A stretch of 64,000 nt of DNA from Aequoribacter sp049615385 (GCF_049615385.1 NZ_JBMZFL010000007.1); one strand, 5' to 3'; shown: positions 9,053 through 18,843, numbered from the stretch's first letter. Program-made: numbers and translations. The notes: generated by a model from the sequence alone, not told the origin.

Positions 9053-10092
9053 TCATCAACCTCAACAACAGCAATTCGAGTGCCTTTAAATGATCCCATG
9101 ACAAGCTTGCTACCGACTTGCTGGGCTACCGTTGCTGCACCAAATTCGCTGCCGTCATGAACAAAAATGTCCTTCACCTCCCCATTCGCTGGCTCGTATT
9201 CCACAATCGCGAACGGAATCTGCAAATTGGTTTCAGGCGAGGCCTCGAGTGCTTGCACCATCTCCAGCATACCGGCTCGATGCGAGGCAATGCGAATTTT
9301 ACCGTCTTGCCCCCAACTCAAATTGTCGCCGTTCAATACTGCCGCCGAGCCCAGCTCAGTACCGTCAAGTGCAAAGGTTTTGACCAGCCCGTCGATATAC
9401 ATATTGACGTGAAACTGACTGCCATCTGGCGCAGCGATAACGCCATTGGGATACCGCCCTTCGGTGTTAGGCACCCGCCTCCAGCCAGAGGTTTGCTCCC
9501 ACTGCCTGACGTAACCTGTGTTAAACCCCACCAAGGCCTTGGCAATAGACCACAGCTCACTGCCAACAAAGGGGGTAGTGCTTAAAAAACCGCCGCCCGG
9601 TAGTGCCGCCACGTCATTCAGACTCTCGTCATCAGGCGCCAAAACACAGCCTCTCCAAACCAAGGACTCGGGAGTCCCGAGCTCATCGGTCACGACCTGA
9701 AAAAATTCCACTGATTCACGCAATCCATGGTTCACCACCAATAGTTGCCATTGGCCATTCTCGCGTACAGACAAATCTATGCCGTGAAAGGTCATCTGAT
9801 TGGGGTACACATTGCAGTCATCACTGCCCCAATCCGCTGCGCCTTCGACTGACAGCGCCGGGTATAATTCTCTCGGCTCATCAGTCACGCTATCAATTTC
9901 TAAGGCCAGCAGGCGGCCGCCGAGAATCATTTCGCCGACCAGAAGCGATTGACTATCACCGGCAAGCTCAATATCTTCAGGCGCTGTCAATCCGCAGACG
10001 GATGTTAAGGCAGATCCTTGTCCACAGCCATCTGCGGCGCTTAAAGTAAGACTGAGCAGTCCCAAACAAGTTGCTAGGAGTATTTTTATCAT
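9049..10092 (-). CDS. Secreted SMP-30/paraoxonase-like beta-propeller hydrolase
   Basis: About 347 residues from the in-frame ATG at 10092 (an ATG at 10107 adds five residues), chosen because MIKILLATCLGLLSLTLSAA is a clean signal peptide. The mature part has repeated beta-propeller blades. Motifs resembling the calcium-binding and catalytic sites of arylesterase/gluconolactonase enzymes include FHGIDLSV, SLNDVAALPGGGF, YPNGVIAAPDGSQFHV and GDNLSWGQDGKI. Family members hydrolyse lactones or esters in the periplasm or outside the cell. It is translationally coupled (ATGA overlap) to the DASS transporter, which points to hydrolysis followed by uptake. Exact substrate unknown. Confidence 0.75.
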   Translation of the reverse strand: MIKILLATCLGLLSLTLSAADGCGQGSALTSVCGLTAPEDIELAGDSQSLLVGEMILGGRLLALEIDSVTDEPRELYPALSVEGAADWGSDDCNVYPNQMTFHGIDLSVRENGQWQLLVVNHGLRESVEFFQVVTDELGTPESLVWRGCVLAPDDESLNDVAALPGGGFLSTTPFVGSELWSIAKALVGFNTGYVRQWEQTSGWRRVPNTEGRYPNGVIAAPDGSQFHVNMYIDGLVKTFALDGTELGSAAVLNGDNLSWGQDGKIRIASHRAGMLEMVQALEASPETNLQIPFAIVEYEPANGEVKDIFVHDGSEFGAATVAQQVGSKLVMGSFKGTRIAVVEVDE

Positions 10093-10185
10093 TGTCGTTT
10101 CCATCATGTTTCGCTTGGTCTATCCTGTCGAAAGCCATTTAATATGTAAAGGATTGTGCGTTTAATAACGTGCCTACATGGGTTC

Positions 10186-11175
10186 ATGCTGACTGATCAA
10201 TTCCAACGTACTATCTCTTACCTGCGCTTGTCGGTGACCGATCGCTGCGACTTCCGTTGCGTGTACTGTATGGCTGAGGATATGACGTTTTTGCCTCGCC
10301 ACGAGATTCTAAGCCTGGAAGAACTGAGTGAGATAGGCGCAGCATTCGTCGAACTGGGCGGTAAAAAAATACGCTTAACCGGCGGTGAACCGCTGATCCG
10401 CAAAGACTTTATCAAACTCGTTGACTCATTGGGCGCTCTTGCTGGACTTGAGCAGCTCGCCATTACGACCAACGGCTCACAGTTGTCATCCTGTGCCGAT
10501 AAGCTCGCGGCGGCTGGCGTCACGTCGCTTAACGTGAGTTTAGATAGCTTAGATGCTGCCAAGTTCAAAACCATTACCCGTACCGGAGACTTGACCAAGG
10601 TCTTGGCTGGTATCGAAGCGGCACAAGCAGCAGGCATTAAGAATATTCGCCTCAACTCGGTTATCTTACAAACCTATAATCTCGACGACGTTGCGGCGCT
10701 TATCGACTTTGCCATAGACAAGCAAATCGACATCGCTTTTATTGAAGAGATGCCACTCGGTGAGATGCCTGACATCAATCGAGCAGAGCGCTGGTTATCC
10801 AACGAGACCTTAGTACAAGAGTTACGGTCACGGTATGACCTACAAGACGCTAGCACATTACAGTCCGACTCAGGCCCCGCGCGCTATCAGCACATCTCAG
10901 GTACGGACACTCGCATTGGTTTTATCTCGCCACACAGCCACAATTTTTGCGCCACTTGTAATCGTATTCGCGTCACGGTCGAAGGTCGCCTGCTACTCTG
11001 TTTGGGTAACGAGCACTCGTTAGATTTAAGAGCTATACTCAGAGCAACCGATTACACCCGAGAAACGCTCAAGCAAGCCATTGTTGACGCGCTGGCTTTT
11101 AAACCCGAGCGTCATCACTTTTACGATCCAGAGCACCCACAAATCCTCAGATTTATGAATGCCACGGGTGGCTGA
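10186..11175 (+). CDS. moaA: GTP 3',8-cyclase MoaA (molybdenum cofactor biosynthesis)
   Basis: A radical SAM enzyme that converts GTP to the 3',8-cyclo precursor in the first step of molybdopterin synthesis. The N-terminal cluster motif is C21xxxC25xxC28, the radical SAM glycine motif TGGEPLIRKD follows, and the C-terminal second cluster has CATC plus a further cysteine (LLLCLG). The protein ends in GG, the conserved catalytic tail of MoaA. The start at 10186 (MLTDQFQR) matches the usual MoaA beginning. A GTG at 10156 would add ten residues but has a Shine-Dalgarno only 2 nt away. The gene is followed after 30 bp by the AAA+/VWA pair, probably in one transcript. Confidence 0.95.
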   Translation: MLTDQFQRTISYLRLSVTDRCDFRCVYCMAEDMTFLPRHEILSLEELSEIGAAFVELGGKKIRLTGGEPLIRKDFIKLVDSLGALAGLEQLAITTNGSQLSSCADKLAAAGVTSLNVSLDSLDAAKFKTITRTGDLTKVLAGIEAAQAAGIKNIRLNSVILQTYNLDDVAALIDFAIDKQIDIAFIEEMPLGEMPDINRAERWLSNETLVQELRSRYDLQDASTLQSDSGPARYQHISGTDTRIGFISPHSHNFCATCNRIRVTVEGRLLLCLGNEHSLDLRAILRATDYTRETLKQAIVDALAFKPERHHFYDPEHPQILRFMNATGG

Positions 11176-11205
11176 TTGACCTACAGAGCAATACAAGGAT
11201 AAATA

Positions 11206-12153
11206 ATGAGCAGTACCTTGAGCAGTATCGACTCAATCATCAGCGCTTTCGCCGAGCACGGATACATTTGCAGCGAAAAAATCGCAACAGCGGTGTTTCT
11301 GGCCAATGCGCTCGAGAAGCCCATTCTCATCGAAGGGCCGCCAGGAGTTGGAAAAACGGAACTTGCCAACACAATGGCCCTGATCACAGAACAAGAACTC
11401 ATTCGCCTTCAGTGTTACGAAGGCTTAGATGAAGCAAAGGCTCTGTATGAATGGAAATACGGCAAACAGCTGCTTTACACCCAAATTCTGAAAGAGAAAC
11501 TCGGCGACTTGCTTGAGGGCACCCAAGGCCTCGATGGCGCTATGGACCGACTGCACAGCTTTAGCGATGTATTTTATTCCGAGCGTTTCATCGAGCCTCG
11601 CCCCCTGCTCAAGGCTTTAACCTCCTCCGATGGCGCGGTATTACTGATCGATGAAATCGATAAGGCTGATCAGGAGTTCGAGTCTTTATTGCTCGAGGTA
11701 TTGGGGCACTACCAAACCTCGATACCAGAACTAGGTACCATCAAAGCAGAAGTAGCCCCGCGCGTGTTTCTGACCAGTAACAATACCCGAGATTTATCGG
11801 ATGCACTAAAACGCCGCTGCTTGCATTTGTACATCCCCTATCCTGATGAGCGCTTGGAGCAAAAAATTATTGCCTCTCGTTTACCCGAGATCGATCCAGA
11901 CTTAAATCGTCAGCTAGTCGGCTTTGTGCACGGCCTGCGATCCTTAGACCTCAAAAAAGCACCGGCGATTTCCGAGACCATTGACTGGGCGCGCAGTCTA
12001 GTTTTACTCAAGGCGAATCAATTAGATCGCCAACTTGTGCGTGACACCCTCAATGTGCTGCTCAAATTCGAACACGACATCGAAGCCGCCACTGAGAAAT
12101 TGGGAGACTTGCTAAAACCTAGTGTGAGCGGTACCTCTCGAGCCGTCAACTGA
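11206..12153 (+). CDS. MoxR-type AAA+ ATPase (CoxD-like)
   Basis: 315 residues. Walker A is GPPGVGKT (44-51), Walker B is LLIDE (146-150), sensor 1 is in the FLTSNNTRDLSDAL segment and an arginine finger is in ALKRRC. This is the MoxR branch of AAA+ chaperones, closest in style to CoxD/NorQ/CbbQ. These proteins work with a VWA partner to insert or activate metal centres in large enzymes. The stop overlaps the start of the VWA gene by one base (TGATG), so the two are co-translated. Position after moaA hints at maturation of a molybdenum enzyme, but no such enzyme gene is in the window. Confidence 0.88.
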   Translation: MSSTLSSIDSIISAFAEHGYICSEKIATAVFLANALEKPILIEGPPGVGKTELANTMALITEQELIRLQCYEGLDEAKALYEWKYGKQLLYTQILKEKLGDLLEGTQGLDGAMDRLHSFSDVFYSERFIEPRPLLKALTSSDGAVLLIDEIDKADQEFESLLLEVLGHYQTSIPELGTIKAEVAPRVFLTSNNTRDLSDALKRRCLHLYIPYPDERLEQKIIASRLPEIDPDLNRQLVGFVHGLRSLDLKKAPAISETIDWARSLVLLKANQLDRQLVRDTLNVLLKFEHDIEAATEKLGDLLKPSVSGTSRAVN

Positions 12154-13529
12154 TGCAGGCGGAGTTATTACAGTTCATGCAGCTCGCGCGCCAGCAAGGC
12201 GTGCGGATATCGCCCGCAGAGAGCATGGACGCCTTACAGGCCGCACAAGCCGTAGGACTCGATTCACCCAACTTATTGCGTGAGTCTATGGCCATGACAC
12301 TGGCAAAGACCATCGAAGAAGAGGCCATCTGCAAAGCCTGCTTTGATCAGTTTTTTTTACAGCAAACTAACGATGGTCAAACGGAACAAAACGCGTCTTC
12401 ATCAGACGAGAAAACGACGCTCAATGATGAACAGCAGCTTGCCGAAGTGCTGGCGAGCGACGAAAAAACACAAGAACTCTTAGATCAAAGCGATTTCATC
12501 CAGGCCCTGTTGCAACAAGACCAAGCCGAAATTGACGCACAAATGGCAGAAGCCTTAGGCACACTCCCTCTGAAACAACTATCGTTTTTTACGCAAAAGG
12601 GCTTGTTTACCCGACGTCTGCTTGATGCCTTAGGTGAAGCCCCCATTCGCCAAACACTGGCAGAACTGACCGAAGACAACCCCGCAAAACACGCCTTGAA
12701 AAATGTGCAAGAAGCCATGCAGGCCCAAGCTAAACAGGCCATCGAGCGCGCCTTTGAACTGAACGCAGCCGGACAGCACGACCAACTTATGGCAGAACTG
12801 TTGCGTAAAACTAAGTTAAGCGCGGTCGAACGCCGCCACGCTGAGCGTCTGCAAGGGCTGATTCAAAAGCTCGCGCGCAAGCTCACCCAAAAGCATCGCA
12901 AACGTCCCAAAAAAACTCGACGCGGACAACTACACATGATCAAAACGCTGCGGCGCGGCATCGCCAATGATGGGGTCATGTTTGACACTTTCTGGCGCCG
13001 CACCGAAAAACGCAAACCTCAAGTAATGGCAGTGTGTGATGTCAGCGGTTCGGTCTCTGCCTACGCCAAATTCTTACTTATGCTGCTGTACTACCTGCAG
13101 GACGTGTTGCCACGTACTCGCTCGTTCGCGTTTGCGCACGACCTAGGCGAAATCACGTCACTGTTCCAGCAACATCCTGTTGAAAAAGCCATTGAAATTG
13201 CCAACTGGCGCTACGGTGGCGCCACCGACTATGGATCGAGTTTGGATAAATTCTGGGACATCGCGGGTCAGGACATCACCAAACAAACCACCGTTATCAT
13301 TCTAGGCGACGCCCGCAACAACTATGGCGACCATCGATTCGAGCGTTTACTGGAAATTAGCGAGCGTTGTCGCCGCATTATTTGGCTAAACCCTGAAGGC
13401 AAAAACCAATGGGGTAGCGGAGACTCCGAAATGCTGCGCTACCAGCGAGTCTGCCACTTGGCGCACGAGTGCAATACGCTGGGGCAGTTAGAAACTATCG
13501 TCGACGAGCTTATTACCCTAGTGCGCTAA
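12153..13529 (+). CDS. VWA-domain protein, CoxE-like
   Basis: 458 residues. The N-terminal half is helical and rich in Gln, Glu and Ala, and a very basic stretch lies near residues 245-270 (KRPKKTRRGQ). The C-terminal half is a von Willebrand A fold with a metal-ion-dependent adhesion site D296VSGS300 and the downstream TDYGSS and GDARNN elements. The CoxE family partners MoxR ATPases. In carboxydotroph systems CoxD/CoxE mature the Mo-Cu centre of CO dehydrogenase. No cox structural genes are nearby, so the client is unknown. The gene ends 41 bp before the convergent pilU. Confidence 0.88.
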   Translation: MQAELLQFMQLARQQGVRISPAESMDALQAAQAVGLDSPNLLRESMAMTLAKTIEEEAICKACFDQFFLQQTNDGQTEQNASSSDEKTTLNDEQQLAEVLASDEKTQELLDQSDFIQALLQQDQAEIDAQMAEALGTLPLKQLSFFTQKGLFTRRLLDALGEAPIRQTLAELTEDNPAKHALKNVQEAMQAQAKQAIERAFELNAAGQHDQLMAELLRKTKLSAVERRHAERLQGLIQKLARKLTQKHRKRPKKTRRGQLHMIKTLRRGIANDGVMFDTFWRRTEKRKPQVMAVCDVSGSVSAYAKFLLMLLYYLQDVLPRTRSFAFAHDLGEITSLFQQHPVEKAIEIANWRYGGATDYGSSLDKFWDIAGQDITKQTTVIILGDARNNYGDHRFERLLEISERCRRIIWLNPEGKNQWGSGDSEMLRYQRVCHLAHECNTLGQLETIVDELITLVR

Positions 13530-13570
13530 GGTGTGCTTTAACGGTCCAGCATGCTAATGACAGACCCCGT

Positions 13571-14698
13571 TTAGAAGTCTTCACCGTCCAGCGACAGGCC
13601 CAAATCATCTTCGTCTTCAAAATCACCACCAACAGTACTGCCAGCGAACTTGATTTTCAAGCGAACGTTGTTGGCCGAGTCAGCATTGCGCAAAGCTTCT
13701 TCTTCACTAATAAGCCCCTCTTGATAGAGCTCAAAGCAGGCCTGGTCGAAGGTTTTCATGCCCAGGTTTTCAGACTTCTCCATCACCTCCTTCAAGCCGT
13801 CAAACTGGCCGCGCAAAATAATATCCGACACCAATGGCGTACCCAACAGGACCTCGATAGCCGCGACACGTTTGTTGTCGACGGTGGGTATTAAACGCTG
13901 AGACACAAAAGCCTGAAGATTTTGGGATAAATCCATCATTAACTGAGGACGACGCTCTTCTGGAAAGAAGTTAACAATACGGTCTAAGGCTTGGTTGGCG
14001 TTGTTCGCGTGCAAGGTCGATAAACACAGATGTCCAGTTTCCGCGAAAGCCAAGGCGTGTTCCATGGTTTCACGATCGCGGATCTCACCAATCAAAATCA
14101 CGTCAGGCGCCTGTCGCAATGTATTTTTTAGTGCGTTATGCCAGCTTCGAGTGTCGACCCCCACTTCGCGCTGATTAACGATGCACTTCTTGTGGCGGTG
14201 TACATATTCAACGGGGTCTTCCACAGTCACGATGTGGCCGTTGGAATTGCTGTTGCGGTAATCAATTAAGGCAGCAAGGGACGTTGATTTACCCGAGCCA
14301 GTGCCACCCACGAACAGCACTAGACCCCGCTTGCGCATTATCACGTCGAGCATAATTTCCGGGAGTCGCAGATCTTGCCAGTTGGGAATTTCGGCGACGA
14401 TGTTACGCGCGACGATACTCACTTCCGAGCGCTGAATGAAAATGTTCACGCGAAAACGGCCATAGCCCGAAATCGAGGTCGCTAAGTTCATTTCGAGCTC
14501 TCGCTCAAAGTCTGCTATTTGGGTATCGTCCATCAGCTCGTAGGCAATTTCACGAATCTCGCCGGGCTTTAAGACTTCGTTGGCAATAGGCTTTAACTTG
14601 CCCTGAAACTTGGCGCAAGGCGGCGCGCCAGTGCTTAAATACAGATCTGACCCTTTATCTCGAGCTAACGTTTTCAACCATTCCTGTATGCGACTCAT
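13571..14698 (-). CDS. pilU: Type IV pilus retraction ATPase PilU
   Basis: A 375-residue hexameric secretion-type ATPase. Walker A is GGTGSGKST (131-139), the Asp box is VTVEDPVEYVH, Walker B is VILIGEIRDRETM, and the His box is TGHLCLSTLHANNA. Length, the KRGLVLFVGGTG segment and the acidic C-terminal tail fit PilU better than PilT. PilU assists PilT in pilus retraction and twitching. Its ATG overlaps the stop of the RND pump gene (ATGA), so it is the third gene of an efflux operon. In Pseudomonas and Neisseria pilU follows pilT instead. No pilT is in the window. Confidence 0.92.
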   Translation of the reverse strand: MSRIQEWLKTLARDKGSDLYLSTGAPPCAKFQGKLKPIANEVLKPGEIREIAYELMDDTQIADFERELEMNLATSISGYGRFRVNIFIQRSEVSIVARNIVAEIPNWQDLRLPEIMLDVIMRKRGLVLFVGGTGSGKSTSLAALIDYRNSNSNGHIVTVEDPVEYVHRHKKCIVNQREVGVDTRSWHNALKNTLRQAPDVILIGEIRDRETMEHALAFAETGHLCLSTLHANNANQALDRIVNFFPEERRPQLMMDLSQNLQAFVSQRLIPTVDNKRVAAIEVLLGTPLVSDIILRGQFDGLKEVMEKSENLGMKTFDQACFELYQEGLISEEEALRNADSANNVRLKIKFAGSTVGGDFEDEDDLGLSLDGEDF

Positions 14699-17600
14699 AC
14701 GCCCGCCTCGTTTCGCTTGTTCAATTCGGCCTCTAATTGCCTCGCTACGGCATTAGGAGAAACAGTATTCTGACACACTTTAGCATATACCATCGGGATA
14801 ACGTACAGGGTGATAACTGTCGCGACAGAAACGCCACACATAACGACCACACCGATCACTGTGCGGGACTCGTGCCCAGGCCCATTCGACAAAATTAAGG
14901 GGATGGCTCCAATCACTGTGGTTAGCGCCGTCATGACAATCGGTCGTAACCGACGCGATGCTCCGCCGAGAACGGCCTCCTCAAAGGCAAGACCTTCGTC
15001 GCGTAATTGGTTGATAAACTCTACCAGCAAAATGCCGTTCTTAGTGGCTAAGCCAACCAGCATCACCATGCCCACTTGCGAATAGATATTCAGGGTTTGG
15101 TCAAACAAGACCAACCCACCCAAACCACCAATCAGCGCCAGCGGCACCGTTAACAAAATCACCGCGGGGTGCACAAACGATTCAAACTGGGCGGCCATAA
15201 CGAGATACACAATTAGCAAAGCCAAGGAAAAGGTAAAAATTACGTCGTAACCCGCTGTCTGATAATCCAAAGATTCACCTTTGTAGGCGATGCTGGCATG
15301 GTCGGGCAGTTCGGTACGTACCGCGACGCGAATATCATCTAAGGCCTCCCCCAAGGTATAACCTTCGGCCAAATCAGCGGTGAGCGTGAAAGCTCGAACG
15401 CGATTGTGTCGATTTAAGCTGCCGGCATCAGCCTGCTCGGTAATTGATACAATATTCGACAAGGGCACCAGCTCACCCGTACTGGTAGAACGGACATACA
15501 ACGCGTCAAAGTCAGCCAAGGTTTGACGATTAAAGCGTTCAGCTTCAAGTAATACATCATACTCTCGTCCACCCATTAGAAAGGTCGTCGCGCGACGTCC
15601 TCCCATCATAGTTTCCAAAGTACGCCCAATATCGCGAATATTAACGCCTAAATCTCCCGCCCGATCGCGATCGATACTCAACCTAAGTTGCGGCTTGGTA
15701 GGTTTGAGGTTCGTATTTACATTTATGAGACGCGGATTCTCTGCCAACTTAGCAAGCAAGGCATCCTGCCAGTCAGCCAGCTCCTCGTAAGAATTACCAC
15801 CTATCGCAATATCGACCGGTGAACCACTGCCACCCCCGAGTGAACGCGGACCACTGATCCAGACACTCGCCCCCGCCACATCGGCTACACGCGCACGCGC
15901 ATCCGCCAATATTTCATCGGTATCACGACGGCCAGAGTCAAAAGGCGCCAACACCATCAGGGCAAAGCCATTGTTGAAGGACTCACCGGCACCCCACCCT
16001 GGCGCGCGTACTAGCAGTCGTTTAATGTCACCTTGATCAACCAAAGGCATCAGGCGCTGCTCTATTTGCTCTAGCACGTCTTTGGTGTATTCGAACGAAG
16101 CGCCTTCAGCAGCGTTCACGCGCATAAACAACATACCCCGATCTTGATTGGGCGCAAACTCTTGCTCAACACTTTGATACAGGGCCGCGACCCCAAAAAA
16201 CGATACGACAATAATAGCCAACGCCCACAGAGGCTGATGCAGTAAGGACTTTAGCGAGTTCCGATAGCCCGACTCTAAGCGGCCCGAAATGCGATCGACC
16301 CACTTGACCAAAGGCGACTCAGCGTCTGCCGTTTTTAACACTTTGCTGCCGATCACTGGCGCTAAAGTCAGCGCCACAAAACTAGAAAACCCCACGGCAA
16401 TCGCCATGGTCACGGCAAATTCGCTAAACAGGCGCCCGATATCACCCTCCAGAAAGGTGATGGGTACAAACACGGCAACCAAGACTAGAGTAGTGGCCAC
16501 TACCGCAAAGCCCACTTGGCGCGCTCCCAAAAAACTGGCGACCAAAGGAGACTCACCCGAGGTCAAGCGCCGATGGATATTTTCGAGCACCACAATACTG
16601 TCATCAACAACGAGTCCGATAGCCAACACCAAGGCCAAAAGCGTTAATAAATTGATGCTATAGCCCAAGACCAACAAGGCCGAAAAAGACGCTATTAACG
16701 AAATAGGAACGGTCAGCGCGGGTATTAATAAACTGCGCCAGTCGCCCAAAAAAATGAAGATTACAGACACAACCAAGGCAGCAGCAACCAACAGGGTGAA
16801 ATAAACCTCTGCAATGGCTTCTTCCACGAAGACGCTGTCGTCATAGCTGGCAATCAGTGTTAGACCTTGAGGTAAATCTTGATTAACGCGTTCAATTTCA
16901 GCCTGCACTAAACGAGAAATAGACAAGGCATTCGCAGTACTTTGTTTGACTATGCCCAGACCGACCATGGGCTCGCCATTACCCCGAAAAAACCGGCGGT
17001 CTTCTGCGCTGCCCAACTCAACGCGAGCAACATCTCCCAAGCGCACGAGATAACCATCGTCCGAGCGGCGAATAACCAGAGATCGAAAATCGTCTTCCGT
17101 TAAATAACTCCGTTCGATACGGATAATAAAATCTTTCGACAGCGAATTGAGAGTGCCGGCAGGCAACTCGATATTTTGTGTCCTGAGCGCATTTTCGACA
17201 TCGCTGACGGTTAGCTGGCGCGCGACCAATTCCTGGGGATCTAACCAGATTCGCATAGCGTAAATTTTACCGCCCGATATGCGCACGCGTGCAACACCAT
17301 CTAAGACCGAGAAGCGGTCCTCTAAATAGCGACGCGCGTAATCGGTAAGCTCTAATTGTGTCATTTCAGGGCCTACAAGATGCACCCAAAATACCACGTC
17401 CTCGCCACTCTCTTCTTTTCGCACTTCAGGTGGCTCGGCTTCTTGTGGAATATTGTTCAATACGCTCGAAATGCGGTCCCTGACATCGTTGGCAGCGTTG
17501 TCGATATCTCGGCTTAGCTGAAACTCTAAACGAATCGATGAACGCCCATCGAAGCTTGAGGATTCCATGACTTTAATGCCTTGCAAACCCGCCAAGCGGT

Positions 17601-17805
17601 CTTCAATGACCTCGGTAATACGGTTTTCAACAACCGCTGCCGAAGCACCGGGGTAGTTAGTCGAGACACTGACAATTGGGCTTTCGATATCTGGGTATTC
17701 GCGTAACGGCAGCCGATCAAAGGATAACACCCCAAAGGCGACCAATAAGGCGCTGAGCACGAGGGCAAAAACGGGGCGCTTAACTGAAACATCTGACAGT
17801 AACAT
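14695..17805 (-). CDS. RND efflux pump inner-membrane subunit (HAE1 type)
   Basis: A 1036-residue resistance-nodulation-division transporter with twelve membrane helices in two repeats and two large periplasmic loops. The proton-relay aspartates are visible in GLVVDDSIVVLENIHRR of helix 4, and the GFAVVATTLVLVAVFVPI region follows. The length is typical of HAE1 drug or solvent pumps; heavy-metal pumps have different helix-4 motifs. It starts 4 bp after the adaptor gene. No TolC-type outer-membrane channel is encoded nearby, so the pump probably uses one encoded elsewhere. Substrate unknown. Confidence 0.93.
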   Translation of the reverse strand: MLLSDVSVKRPVFALVLSALLVAFGVLSFDRLPLREYPDIESPIVSVSTNYPGASAAVVENRITEVIEDRLAGLQGIKVMESSSFDGRSSIRLEFQLSRDIDNAANDVRDRISSVLNNIPQEAEPPEVRKEESGEDVVFWVHLVGPEMTQLELTDYARRYLEDRFSVLDGVARVRISGGKIYAMRIWLDPQELVARQLTVSDVENALRTQNIELPAGTLNSLSKDFIIRIERSYLTEDDFRSLVIRRSDDGYLVRLGDVARVELGSAEDRRFFRGNGEPMVGLGIVKQSTANALSISRLVQAEIERVNQDLPQGLTLIASYDDSVFVEEAIAEVYFTLLVAAALVVSVIFIFLGDWRSLLIPALTVPISLIASFSALLVLGYSINLLTLLALVLAIGLVVDDSIVVLENIHRRLTSGESPLVASFLGARQVGFAVVATTLVLVAVFVPITFLEGDIGRLFSEFAVTMAIAVGFSSFVALTLAPVIGSKVLKTADAESPLVKWVDRISGRLESGYRNSLKSLLHQPLWALAIIVVSFFGVAALYQSVEQEFAPNQDRGMLFMRVNAAEGASFEYTKDVLEQIEQRLMPLVDQGDIKRLLVRAPGWGAGESFNNGFALMVLAPFDSGRRDTDEILADARARVADVAGASVWISGPRSLGGGSGSPVDIAIGGNSYEELADWQDALLAKLAENPRLINVNTNLKPTKPQLRLSIDRDRAGDLGVNIRDIGRTLETMMGGRRATTFLMGGREYDVLLEAERFNRQTLADFDALYVRSTSTGELVPLSNIVSITEQADAGSLNRHNRVRAFTLTADLAEGYTLGEALDDIRVAVRTELPDHASIAYKGESLDYQTAGYDVIFTFSLALLIVYLVMAAQFESFVHPAVILLTVPLALIGGLGGLVLFDQTLNIYSQVGMVMLVGLATKNGILLVEFINQLRDEGLAFEEAVLGGASRRLRPIVMTALTTVIGAIPLILSNGPGHESRTVIGVVVMCGVSVATVITLYVIPMVYAKVCQNTVSPNAVARQLEAELNKRNEAGV

Positions 17806-17808
17806 GGC

Positions 17809-18843
17809 CTACTCCTTGGGCTTTACCCTCGCTGGGCTCATTCGCAACAGGCCCACGCCATCGACGACGATTTGTTGCCCCTCTCCCAACCCAGCGGTTA
17901 TTTCCACTACACACGCCGAACGACCGCCGATACTCACCTGCGTTTTCTGCGCCGTATCGTCGCGCTCGAGCAACCAAACATAGTGCTCTTTGGCGCGCGA
18001 TTCGATCGCCTCTTCAGGAACAACGATGGCCATACGCGGATTCGCCTCAACGCTCGTATTCATTAGTAAACCGGGGCGCAGCCGCCCTTCGGGGTTTGGC
18101 ACCTCCGCTCGCACCTGAATAGACCGCGTCACTGGGTCGACGCGACTATCGATAGCCGAAATTCGACCCTCAAAATGCTCGGTGAATGCTGCCGAGCGCG
18201 CAATCACTTTCTGACCGACAGACAAAACCCCCAACTGTATTGCCGGCACTGAAAACGTCAGACGCATTCGTGATAAATCGTCGAGGGTTGTTATGCGCGT
18301 ACTTGGCGTAATCAACGCACCGGGGCTAACTTCTCGCAACCCGAGCTGCCCCGCAAACGGCGCACGAATTGTGCGATCTTGAATCCTAGCCTGGACTTCC
18401 TCTAACTGGAATTCCAGTACCTGCACGCGGGTGGTTGCTCTATCTAAATCTGTTTGGGCCACCTGATTCTTGGTTGCCAGGTTTGCCAAACGCTCAACTT
18501 CGCGTTTGGCGTCGATTAAAGACGCAGATAACTCAGAGAAGCGGGCGTTTTCAGCGTCTTGCTTTTGCACGGCTAGCACTTGCTCAGCCTCAACCGAGTC
18601 GCCATCTTCAAACAACAATTCAGTCACAATTTGTGCCACCGAAGGTCGAATATCAACCGACTCCCACGCTTCCAGCGTACCGACGGCAACGACCGCATCG
18701 GCAAATTCTAAACGCTGCACTGTGGTGATGGTAACGGGTGTTGCACGAGCGCCAAATTGGCGTCCCTCGTCAGCGGGTTCGGGTCCCGCCCAAAACCAAA
18801 CCAAACCCAGGACACCGGCAAGCACCGGAAACCACTTCAACAT
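17809..18843 (-). CDS. RND efflux periplasmic adaptor (membrane fusion protein)
   Basis: 344 residues with an N-terminal membrane anchor (about 4-19). The lipoyl-like half motif AWESVDIRPSVAQIVTEL and its partner TIRAPFAGQLGLREVSPG flank a short alpha-helical hairpin (about 105-150). Beta-barrel and membrane-proximal domains follow, with the usual RPGLLMNTSVEA and VVPEEAI elements. It joins the RND pump to an outer-membrane channel. A good ribosome site (AGGAGATAAGT) precedes the ATG. It is the first gene of the adaptor-pump-pilU operon. No regulator gene adjoins it. The 215 bp up to gshA must carry both divergent promoters. Confidence 0.93.
   Translation of the reverse strand: MLKWFPVLAGVLGLVWFWAGPEPADEGRQFGARATPVTITTVQRLEFADAVVAVGTLEAWESVDIRPSVAQIVTELLFEDGDSVEAEQVLAVQKQDAENARFSELSASLIDAKREVERLANLATKNQVAQTDLDRATTRVQVLEFQLEEVQARIQDRTIRAPFAGQLGLREVSPGALITPSTRITTLDDLSRMRLTFSVPAIQLGVLSVGQKVIARSAAFTEHFEGRISAIDSRVDPVTRSIQVRAEVPNPEGRLRPGLLMNTSVEANPRMAIVVPEEAIESRAKEHYVWLLERDDTAQKTQVSIGGRSACVVEITAGLGEGQQIVVDGVGLLRMSPARVKPKE

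Noticed and set aside
9603..10049. Plus-strand ORF of 148 codons inside the beta-propeller gene
   Set aside because: Antisense shadow; composition rich in Arg, His, Ser and Pro as expected from the reverse strand.
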